From the NCBI GenBank assembly GCA_030765065.1, contig CM060977.1, positions 91,033,795-91,097,794 on the forward strand: DNA of 64,000 bases, written 5' to 3'. The position numbers and the translations under genes are program-made. The notes under the pieces are model-generated. The model did no database searches, was not told the DNA's origin, and saw only the letters and a list, made by a program, of their open reading frames with translations. Of the stretch, positions 57,225 to 64,000 are shown piece by piece. Source of the DNA: Deroplatys truncata (Eukaryota; Arthropoda; Insecta; Mantodea; Mantidae). The stretch's first letter is position 1. Every line of letters starts with the position of its first letter.

Positions 57225-59969
57225 TCATGTTTGGAGTAGATTGTTTAAGAACTGTTGGATTTGTTCTTGCGTGTCGTCTCGGGAAAGCGTTCTATCGAAT
57301 AGCGAGAGTGGTCTGTTATGCTTGTAATTTACGGAATCGTAGTTGCCTAATGCTTTGACTAGATCATTGTGGTGTACGCGTAAGCTTTTGTAGATGTCGT
57401 AAGCTAGCTTTTTAACGAATTCTTCTACTGTGTGCATTTTAAGTTCCTCGTGGAGTAGATCGGATGGCGCTACGTACGGTACCTTAGCTACCATGCGCAA
57501 TGTTTTGTTTTGAAATTGTTGTAGTTTTTTGATGTATGTTTTGGCGGCATACCCCCAGACAGGTGCAGCATAGGTAAATATTGGTCGTATTAGTGTTTTA
57601 TATAACGTGAGACCCATGTTGAGATTCAGCTGGGTGTCCATGTTTATGAGCGGGTAGAGCTTGCCTAATTGGGCGTTTGCTTTTCCCCGTAATTGCGTGA
57701 TGTGTTTCTTCCACGTTAGGCCTTGATCCATTTTGAGGCCAAGCCAGGTTACCGTGTCCTTCCACTTTATGTTTTCTCCGAATATGGTAAGCGGTGGAAG
57801 CTGGTTTTTCGGGAATCTGTGGTTGATTCGTTTTGTGAATATTATCGCTTGCGTTTTGGGGGCGTTTACTTTAATGCGCCAGTTTGTGAACCAGTCCTCC
57901 AAACCATTGAGGCTGTTTTGGAGTCTTCTGTGAATAAGTTCGGTTTTGCCCGATTGTGTCATAATTGCTGTGTCGTCCGCGTAAATGTATAAGTTTGTGT
58001 TAGCTGTTTTTGGAATGTCGTTGATATATATATTGAACAGTGTCGGCCCGAGCAAACTCCCTTGAGGGACTCCTGCTCTGATTGGTCGCTTTGTGGAAAG
58101 ATGGTTGTTAACTTTCGATTGAAATTTTCTGTTGTTTAGATAATTCGCTATAAGTTTGATCAGTGAGTCATGAATGTTAAGCGTTTTAAGTTTCTTTAAT
58201 ATCCCGGCGTGCCATACTCTGTCGAACGCACGTTCAACGTCAAGAAACAGTGCGCCTGTGGATTTTCTTGTATTGAATCCATATGTGATATTTTCCGTTG
58301 CCCTGAGTAATTGTAGGGTAGTTGAATGTTTGGCGCGGAATCCAAACTGTTCTGGGATTAATGTATTTTGTTTAATTAAGTGAATGTTGAGGCGTTTGAG
58401 TATCACTTTTTCTAGTAGTTTGCCTATTGTGCTTAGTAGACTAATTGGTCTGTAGTTGTGCGGGTTGGACAGATCTTTCCCTTTCTTGGGGAAGTGGGCC
58501 ACTGTGGCCAGTTTCCATCTGTCTGGAAAGTGCCCGCTTGTTAGCACGAAGTTAAAGATTTTCGATAGTAGTTTTATTGCATCCTCAGGCAAATTCATGA
58601 GCACTGAGGTGGGAATGCTGTCTGGGCCAGGGGCTTTTCTCTTCTTGAGATGCCTGATTAGCCATTTAATTTCGCTTGGGCATGTCTTACGTATCATGTT
58701 ATGTGTTTCTTGTTCTTTGTAGTTTTCTGTTTCTGCCTCCGTGACTGCCGTGAAAAGTGGGCAAGATGGAGTGGGATTGGGAGTTAGTGTTTCTTGTAGC
58801 GCATCCGCTAGCGTGTTCGCTTTTTGTTGGTCAGTTGATGCGATCTTTTGGTTGTGATGTAATGGGGGAATGTGGACCTTATCTTGAGTTAGATAACGGG
58901 CTATTCGCCACACCGAGTCTCTCTCATAGTTGAGGTTGTCGAGTGTGTTTTGCCATTGCTGGGATATGAACTGTGTAGTTCGTTCCCTGACGAGTGCGTT
59001 GAGGTGTCTGAAGTATTCTTGGTCTACCAGATGCCTCGATTTCTGCCATTTGCGCCTGGCACGGTTTCTTTCTTGCGCTAACATGTGTATGTCTTGCGGA
59101 AGTTGCGAGTTATTTGACTTCGGTTTGGTTACCGGTACCGCTTCTGTTGTTGCGGTTTGGATAGCTTTTTCTAGTTGTTCAACAGCTATGTTCAGATTTT
59201 CAATGGTGTTAGGTTCTGCTGTAGGGAGGTTTTCGCTCACAATCATTGCGAACTTGTCCCAGTCCGCTTTGTTGTAGTTGCGGCGCTGAGCAGGGGGTTC
59301 TTGAGTTATAGAACCCTCCAGAGTTATCATAACCGGTAAGTGGTCAGAGGATAGCTCATTTTTGACCTGGAGGTTTATTCTGCGCGTTAAGTTGCGTGTG
59401 ATTGCTATGTCCAGGATTTCTGGGCGCTGGTTTCTGCTGAAAGGAATGTACGTTTGTTCGGTTGGTGTGTGAATTATATAGTCCGAGTTGTTTTCTAGGT
59501 TTAGGAGGGCCGACCCTTCGCGGTTGGTCTCGTTGCAATCCCAAATTTGGTGTTTTGCGTTGAGGTCGCCTGCAATTATTGCCCTGTTGTTTAGCTGCAT
59601 GAGCGCATCTATGTCTGCTGTGTCCAGTGTGCCTGGTGAAGCATATGCCGCCGTTACTAATACGCGATTTTTATCTATGGTGGTGTATATACTTGTGGCT
59701 TCAAGTGTTCTTAGCTGAGGTAGTGGTGCTAAATCGTGAGCAATGTTTTGTTTTATTATTATTGCGGTTCCTCCTCCGCGCCTGTTCCTGTCATTTCGGT
59801 GTATTGTATATCCTTTTAGGTTGAATCTGTCGCGATCACAGAGATGGGTTTCGGTAATTAGCGCTATGTGTGTATTGTGTTGCGAGAGAAAGTCTTTTAG
59901 TTCGGTCTTTCGTCTGCGCACTCCTCGGGCATTCCAGTTGGTGATATTTAGGATGGGTGTGTGATTCAT
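57225..59969 (-). CDS. ORF2: endonuclease and reverse transcriptase, Jockey clade
   Basis: 914 residues, a usual Jockey ORF2 length. The AP endonuclease occupies about residues 1-215: NWNARGVRRR (11-20), ITETHL with the catalytic Glu at 40, AAYASPG (107-113), GDLNAKHQIWDC (134-145), and SSDH (207-210). The RT spans about 435-720: NYRPISLLSTIGKLLEKVI (505-523), FGFRAKHST (542-550), FLDVERAFDRVWH (575-587, domain A), AGVPQGSLLGP (632-642) and YIYADD (661-666, catalytic pair). The C-terminal region to 914 has no RNase H, as expected for Jockey. The protein nicks genomic DNA and copies the element RNA in place. The start ATG overlaps the ORF1 stop as ATGA, so translation probably depends on termination-reinitiation. 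No internal stop or frameshift. Confidence 0.95.
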   Translation of the reverse strand: MNHTPILNITNWNARGVRRRKTELKDFLSQHNTHIALITETHLCDRDRFNLKGYTIHRNDRNRRGGGTAIIIKQNIAHDLAPLPQLRTLEATSIYTTIDKNRVLVTAAYASPGTLDTADIDALMQLNNRAIIAGDLNAKHQIWDCNETNREGSALLNLENNSDYIIHTPTEQTYIPFSRNQRPEILDIAITRNLTRRINLQVKNELSSDHLPVMITLEGSITQEPPAQRRNYNKADWDKFAMIVSENLPTAEPNTIENLNIAVEQLEKAIQTATTEAVPVTKPKSNNSQLPQDIHMLAQERNRARRKWQKSRHLVDQEYFRHLNALVRERTTQFISQQWQNTLDNLNYERDSVWRIARYLTQDKVHIPPLHHNQKIASTDQQKANTLADALQETLTPNPTPSCPLFTAVTEAETENYKEQETHNMIRKTCPSEIKWLIRHLKKRKAPGPDSIPTSVLMNLPEDAIKLLSKIFNFVLTSGHFPDRWKLATVAHFPKKGKDLSNPHNYRPISLLSTIGKLLEKVILKRLNIHLIKQNTLIPEQFGFRAKHSTTLQLLRATENITYGFNTRKSTGALFLDVERAFDRVWHAGILKKLKTLNIHDSLIKLIANYLNNRKFQSKVNNHLSTKRPIRAGVPQGSLLGPTLFNIYINDIPKTANTNLYIYADDTAIMTQSGKTELIHRRLQNSLNGLEDWFTNWRIKVNAPKTQAIIFTKRINHRFPKNQLPPLTIFGENIKWKDTVTWLGLKMDQGLTWKKHITQLRGKANAQLGKLYPLINMDTQLNLNMGLTLYKTLIRPIFTYAAPVWGYAAKTYIKKLQQFQNKTLRMVAKVPYVAPSDLLHEELKMHTVEEFVKKLAYDIYKSLRVHHNDLVKALGNYDSVNYKHNRPLSLFDRTLSRDDTQEQIQQFLNNLLQT

Positions 59970-61741
59970 AGGAAGCCTGGAGAGGTAAGGAGCTGGAAGA
60001 AGTCACGATACGAGGCAAGGATGGAGCGGGTCTCCGACGGTCCCGACGTTGCCAGAAGTTCTAGGATCTGCATGCTGGACTCTCGAAGGTCATCAGAATC
60101 CCAGCCTGTGCGGAGGATGTGGTGGTAGGTGTTTCGCTGGTGCTGGAGTCTCGGATCTGCGAGGGTCTCTTCTCTCGTCGGCGCCTCCCTCGCAGATTGA
60201 CGTGGCTTACCTGGAGGTTGGCTCGGTTTCTGAGCCCTAGGCCTTTCCACCCGAGCGGTCGCTTCTGCCGGCCGCACCGACACACTGGAGGAGGGAGGCA
60301 CCCGCGCCGGAGCCGCCCCTCGCGCACGGCCCACCACTTTCCGCTCGCCCGAGCGACCACCATTCCCCGAAAGGTTGCGCGCCGCTGCCACCTGTCTCTG
60401 ATACTCGGGACAAGCCCGGTACCTGGCCCCGTGGCCCGAAGTGAGACACAGTGCGCACTTCCTTTCGGGGATGGAGACGTCGCAGGTCCGCGAATCGTGG
60501 GGAGCCGTGCACTTAGAGCAGACCACCGCGCTCGCCGTGCACTTCTCTTCCGTGTGTCGAAGCTGCTGGCATCTGCTACACTGCACCGGGATAACCGGTC
60601 TACGGTACTGCTCCACCTTCACTCGAAAGTGAAGCACGTACTCGCGATGCCGCAAACGGTCTAGGTCGTCCGCCGTCGCCAGGTCCACCAGGTAGAACGG
60701 AAGAGGCGTTCGGGCCCGGTCGAACCGTCGTAGTTGCACGACCCGAAGCACTGAAAAGTGCTCGGCACGCAACTCTGCCTTAATCGCCTCCTCCGCGCCG
60801 TCAAAGTAGACGTGCTTCACCACAGCACGGAAGGTCTGGCGGTCGTTCCTCGTCGTCATGGTGAAGGTTACCCTGCGCTCCCTCAGAAAGGCAGTCAACA
60901 GCGCGTAGTCCCCGGCGGACCTGGTGCGCACGAGGAAGTCCCGAGAAATCGGGGCCCTCGAAATGACATACCCATCGTTGGGGTGCAGGGCGTCGAAGTC
61001 TTGCAGCGTCTGGAACAGAGTGACGTGGGTCTTGGACACATAGATGGGAGGTTGGAGACGGGAGGAGAGGGCTTGGGCGTAAGAGGAAGGAGGGTGCCTG
61101 GGGACTGGGTTGGGGGTTGGAGCGGGTTGAGAAGGGGACGGAATTGGAAGGAAGCCAGGAGGAGGGTTGACGGGATGGGCAAGAAGGGCAGGGATGGGAG
61201 AGGACGGGCCGGGGATGGGGGAGACAGGACGAGGGGGAGGGGTGAGCTGAGGGACACAGGAGCGGACGGAAGAGGACGAGGATGAACGGGAGGCAGGGAG
61301 TGGAGAGTCGAGGGCAGCCGGGGTGATGGACAGGCATGGAATCGCAGCCGGGCTGCTATCCATACCAGCAGGGTTAGGGGTGGAGCGAGGAGAGGGACCA
61401 GAAGAACGAGGAGTGGATGCAGAGGATCGAGGAGTAGGAGCAGAGGAGCGAGGAGCAGGAGCAGAGGAACGAGTGGTGGGTGCGGAGGATCGAGGAGTGG
61501 GAGCAGAGGAGCGGGGAGAGGGTCCAGAGGAGCGAGGAGTGGGTGCAGCGGATCGAGGAGTGGGTGCAGCGGATCGAGGAGTTGGTGCAGAGGATCGAGG
61601 AGTAGGAGCAGAAGGAACAGCGGAAGCACCAAACTGAAGCTGGGTCTTGGCAACCGCTTGCCTAGTGACCCGCAACTCCGACGGGGAGCCCTTCTTGGTC
61701 TTACGCTGCTTGGTCATGGAGAAAAATGGAGGATAATACAA
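59966..61741 (-). CDS. ORF1: gag-like nucleic-acid binding protein, Jockey clade
   Basis: 591 codons from the first ATG; the second Met (residue 9, MTKQRKTKKG) is a likely true start because it begins the basic N-terminus. Residues 44-120 are eleven tandem heptads (SAPTPRS and variants). 121-225 is Pro/Ser-rich and probably disordered. About 270-385 is the conserved domain that precedes the knuckles in Jockey-type ORF1 (DFLVRTRSAGDYALL ... FYLVDLATADDLDRL). Three zinc knuckles follow: CSRCQQLRHTEEKC (388-401), CSKCTAPHDSRTC (408-420) and CALCLTSGHGARYRAC (429-444). The remainder is Arg/Pro-rich. The product packages element RNA. Frame intact; it ends at TGA within ATGA shared with ORF2. Confidence 0.92.
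   Translation of the reverse strand: MYYPPFFSMTKQRKTKKGSPSELRVTRQAVAKTQLQFGASAVPSAPTPRSSAPTPRSAAPTPRSAAPTPRSSGPSPRSSAPTPRSSAPTTRSSAPAPRSSAPTPRSSASTPRSSGPSPRSTPNPAGMDSSPAAIPCLSITPAALDSPLPASRSSSSSSVRSCVPQLTPPPRPVSPIPGPSSPIPALLAHPVNPPPGFLPIPSPSQPAPTPNPVPRHPPSSYAQALSSRLQPPIYVSKTHVTLFQTLQDFDALHPNDGYVISRAPISRDFLVRTRSAGDYALLTAFLRERRVTFTMTTRNDRQTFRAVVKHVYFDGAEEAIKAELRAEHFSVLRVVQLRRFDRARTPLPFYLVDLATADDLDRLRHREYVLHFRVKVEQYRRPVIPVQCSRCQQLRHTEEKCTASAVVCSKCTAPHDSRTCDVSIPERKCALCLTSGHGARYRACPEYQRQVAAARNLSGNGGRSGERKVVGRARGAAPARVPPSSSVSVRPAEATARVERPRAQKPSQPPGKPRQSAREAPTREETLADPRLQHQRNTYHHILRTGWDSDDLRESSMQILELLATSGPSETRSILASYRDFFQLLTSPGFL
61382..61612 (-). repeat. 21 bp minisatellite inside ORF1 encoding heptad repeats
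   Basis: 231 bases, eleven in-frame 21 bp units encoding S/A-A/G-P-T/S-P-R-S (S-A-P-T-P-R-S most often). It is exactly in frame, so changes in copy number would preserve ORF1. Unit order contains a repeated sub-pattern (the GPSPRS unit appears as the fifth and the eleventh), suggesting block duplication. Confidence 0.9.
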
Positions 61742-62259
61742 AAAGGCAAGTATGTAAAATGAAAAAGTGGAAAGAAGGAAGAGTAGAAAAAGCTTACGCT
61801 ACCTAACAGGGGGCTTAAAAACTATAAAAAGAGGAAAAGATAGGACAGTGGAAGAGAAAGAGCAGCTAGTGGGCGCTAAAAAGCCCGAAAAGCAGAGGTC
61901 CTACCCGAAGGTGCCGAGATTCCAGTCAAGAGACTGTTAGCAGCGGACGTGCTTTTCTACCCAGTTAGACTGTTGGATGCTTTTGCTAGCCCAGGTGGAC
62001 CAGCAAAAAGTGGCGGACCGTGTGGAGAACGGCCGCCGCTGCGAAGGTTGATGTTGCCGGCGGTTGCTGGCTGGCTCGCCGAGGGGGTCGCTTGGAGGCT
62101 TGCGCTGGCTGTCTGCTCTGCGTCAGCCAAAAAAGGCTGGAAGAGCGGAAGCTGGCTGCTCTGCTTCAGGCCAAAAGGCTGGAAGAGCGCCTCTCGTTGA
62201 TTTCTTGTAGAATTGTAGACTTCCTCTCTCGGCGAACTCTCGAAGACTCTGTGAGTGTG

Positions 62260-62451
62260 AAAATTTTTGGGTTTTGTGTTCAGTTTGGATAGATGGGACA
62301 CGCCCACGGGCAGGCGCGCGGGCCAATCAGATGGCCGCGCGTTTTCCTCCCGCCTAATTTGTTTAATCGGTCACTCAATTTGATGGTGACCGAGGTACTA
62401 GTTAATTAACCCCGTCTTGATTACGGGTGATATGTCGCTTGTCCATTGTTA
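62260..62451 (-). repeat. Repeat X, proximal half, on the 5' side of the Jockey insertion
   Basis: Nearly identical to 63670-63860 (a few mismatches): GGACACGCCCACGGGYAGGC, GCGGGCCAATCAGATGGCCG, CACTCAATTTGATGGTGACC, TATGTCGCTTGTCCATTGTT. It contains CCAAT and GC-rich words like a promoter or 5' UTR. The match stops at TTGTTA (62451 and 63860), so this is probably the true end of X. Confidence 0.8.
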
Positions 62452-62884
62452 GGAGCCAGGAGCAAGAACAGGTCGCCCGAGTACTCGGGCGGAAGGTTAA
62501 TCGCCACGGTACCTATCCGTTTAGTTACGGATTTACCCGTGCGGTGATAAAGATTGGTCAAATAGCAAGCGTTTTTGTCGATGTCTGCATGATGATGGCG
62601 GTTGCTGGCCCCTTGTGTTGCTATTGGCTCGGGTCGGTGATACCGCCTGGGCGGACAAGCGACCAGACGGTGACCGAGCTCGATGCTGCTTAACTTGGCG
62701 GCCGCTTGCTGGACCGACAGTTAAGCAGTGCCTTCTAGCGGGGGCCGATGGGAATGGGTATTTTGGTGTGAGGGTACCAAGGAAAGCAGTCGAGTGGTGC
62801 GGCTGAGTGGTCACCCAACCAGCCGTGGCCCGTCTCAATGCTGCTTAACTTGGGGTGCGTGTAGTAGATAGGATGAAGTGGCAG
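62452..62884. other. GC-rich segment between repeat X and the LINE RT fragment
   Basis: Probably the 3' UTR of the RT fragment that ends at 62885, plus unknown sequence. ATGCTGCTTAACTTGG occurs twice in direct orientation (62683-62698 and 62838-62853). No coding similarity was seen. Confidence 0.4.
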
Positions 62885-63497
62885 TTATGGGCCAAGGACA
62901 TCCTTGGGGAGGCGGTAGCTTCTTCGTCGCCTCGGCTGGCGTTGGTCATATTGGCCAAGCACATTAACCAGTCGGTTGGGATGAGGTGCAAGCTTTGTGT
63001 AAATTGTACGAGCTCTTTCTCGTACAACATCCACAATGTAGGGGAGTCCTGATTGGGAGTGAAGGATGTGTGACGGGAATCTGCGATCTGTGCCGTAGAT
63101 CATCCTTAGTGCCCTGTTCTGCACGGTCTGGAGTCTGCGCATAGTGGACGGAGCCACCGAGCCCCAGACCTCGCAGCCGTACAGAATTAGTGGCGGAATA
63201 ATCGCCCGATACAGACGCAGTTTAAGGTGTGTAGGCATTGTTGAGTGGAAGATGGGGTACAACTGCCGAAGGGCGGCGTGACCTAGGCTGGCCTTAGCCT
63301 TGACATGAGGAGTAAATGTGAGGCCGCGGTCGAGCAGAACCCCTAGGTATTTGGCGGATCGGACCCAAGGGATCCTTCTCCGCCTCAACCGCAGGGATCT
63401 CTCTGGCCGCCAGCCATGAACCTTAGCGAGCAGGAGAGCTGAGCTCTTCTGCGGGCTAATGGCCATTCTCCACTTTTCACTCCATCTGCCGATGGCC
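62885..63497 (-). pseudogene. C-terminal third of another Jockey-like LINE ORF2
   Basis: On the minus strand the reading starts at about 63497 as GRWSEKWRMAISPQKSSALL and continues in frame 63466-62885 through AKYLGVLLDRGLTFTPHV, LRLYRAIIPPLILYGCEVWG and TVQNRALRMIYGTD to a stop at 62885. This is the thumb and post-RT region of a Jockey-type ORF2. The equivalent region of the intact element (TWLGLKMDQGLTWKKHI ... PIFTYAAPVWG) is only distantly similar, so it is a separate family. Its upstream part is replaced by repeat X at about 63490-63500; the endonuclease and RT catalytic core are absent. The frame that remains is open. Confidence 0.85.
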
Positions 63498-63860
63498 AGA
63501 GGCCAGAGGAGGCCAGAGGAATGTCAGGACGATCGGGGACTTTGCCCCGGTCGTGTGTCAGTTGCCGCAGTACCGAGCCGCTTTGCGGCTTAACCTGCGA
63601 AATGAGCACTAGGATGTGTATGTTCTGCAGGAATTTTTGTTTTAAGGTTGTGTTTTCGAGATGGAATGTAAAATTTTGGGTTTTGTGTTCAGTTTGGATA
63701 GATGGGACACGCCCACGGGTAGGCGCGCGGGCCAATCAGATGGCCGCGCGTTTTCCTCCCGCCTAATTTGTTTAATCGGTCACTCAATTTGATGGTGACC
63801 GAGGTACTAGTTAATTAACCCCGTCTTGATAACGGGTGATATGTCGCTTGTCCATTGTTA
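63495..63860 (-). repeat. Repeat X, uninterrupted copy
   Basis: Carries both halves joined: 63670-63860 matches 62260-62451 and 63495-63674 matches 56258-56429, meeting at GTAAAATTTTGGG (63669-63680). It therefore represents the sequence before the Jockey insertion. On its minus strand the frame 63735-63385 runs across the joint with NFTFHLENTT. At about 63495, next to the short repeats GGCCAGAGG, it passes into the LINE RT fragment. Confidence 0.8.
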
Positions 63861-64000
63861 CCAAGAATCGATGCCTTTTGATCGATTTTGGTGAATGGGG
63901 GCGTGGCTTAGCCGAGCGGGCCAATGGCGTCCCTTGGCAGTTTGTATGATGGCAAGCGACGTGGCTCTCTCTGATTGTAATTTCCCAGAGTGTTGACCAG
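63861..64000. other. GC-rich flank at window end
   Basis: No feature assigned. CCAAGAATCGAT and ATCGATTTTGG (63861-63891) form a small inverted repeat, and GCGGGCCAATGGCG resembles the CCAAT region of repeat X, so it may be another promoter-like repeat unit. Confidence 0.3.

Larger units (their letters stand above)
56434..62259 (-). mobile_element. Complete Jockey-clade non-LTR retrotransposon, 5.8 kb, apparently intact
   Basis: Minus-strand element with a ~518 base 5' UTR (62259-61742), ORF1 (61741-59966), ORF2 (59969-57225), a ~760 base 3' UTR and a poly(A) tail (T run at 56430-56464 on the plus strand). It is flanked by AAAATTTT duplications (56426-56433 and 62260-62267), typical of target-primed reverse transcription at T/A-rich sites. 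Two overlapping intact ORFs, an endonuclease-RT protein without RNase H and a zinc-knuckle ORF1 place it in the Jockey clade. The element is much richer in G+C than its surroundings, especially in ORF1. The lack of any disabling change and the long A-tail indicate a recent insertion. Confidence 0.9.

Noticed and set aside
60758..61653. Long overlapping open frames on the plus strand and on a second minus frame (175 to 252 codons)
   Set aside because: These are shadows of the GC-rich, repetitive ORF1; they give low-complexity Gly/Arg/Glu or Leu/Pro repeats.

Overview
This is a eukaryotic, almost certainly arthropod (most likely insect), chromosomal window that is AT-rich and dominated by transposable elements in many states of decay. 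The evidence is the element repertoire: a Jockey-clade LINE, an I-clade LINE, Penelope-like elements, several mariner copies, insect-type mariner-like elements with an N-terminal helix-turn-helix, a piggyBac relic, TTAA and TA MITEs and tRNA-derived SINEs. There are no bacterial operons, and no complete host gene was recognised. Three short host-exon candidates are listed at low confidence. The species cannot be named from the sequence alone.

Layout. 0-8 kb: one copy of a dispersed repeat family called R here, a LINE RT relic, a mariner relic split by a 1.9 kb inverted-repeat element, a second mariner with TA-flanked termini, and a mariner-like C-terminal remnant. 8-20 kb: R fragments, a Penelope-like RT plus GIY-YIG relic, two more mariners, a TTAA-flanked MITE and an R copy. 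20-35 kb: an R copy, an internally deleted mariner-like element, a 657 bp long-inverted-repeat MITE, a 39 bp-arm hairpin, a GC-rich island, other inverted-repeat elements and long AT-rich stretches with nothing recognised. 34-40 kb: R copies, including an inverted pair, and a Penelope remnant. 40-48 kb: an I-clade LINE (gag, endonuclease, RT, RNase H) broken by a SINE with a 12 bp target duplication and by a 3.1 kb nested R cluster. 49-51 kb: a piggyBac transposase pseudogene and two inverted mariner-like remnants. 51.7-54.8 kb: a satellite of 51 bp and 46 bp monomers with higher-order duplication. 56-62 kb: an apparently intact 5.8 kb Jockey-clade retrotransposon on the minus strand. 62-64 kb: a chimeric locus holding another LINE RT C-terminus and an uninterrupted paralogue of the sequence into which the Jockey element inserted.

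The only genes that look able to work together are the Jockey ORF1 and ORF2. They overlap by ATGA and sit between matching 8 bp target-site duplications with a 3' poly(A) tract. Everything else with coding similarity is a pseudogene. The most unusual structures are: (1) the R family, whose head and tail modules duplicate independently and nest in one another; (2) the satellite, which resembles a dispersed single-copy sequence at 29.5 kb and may have grown from a transposon end; (3) the paired filled and empty Jockey insertion site inside one window. No new multi-gene system was found.
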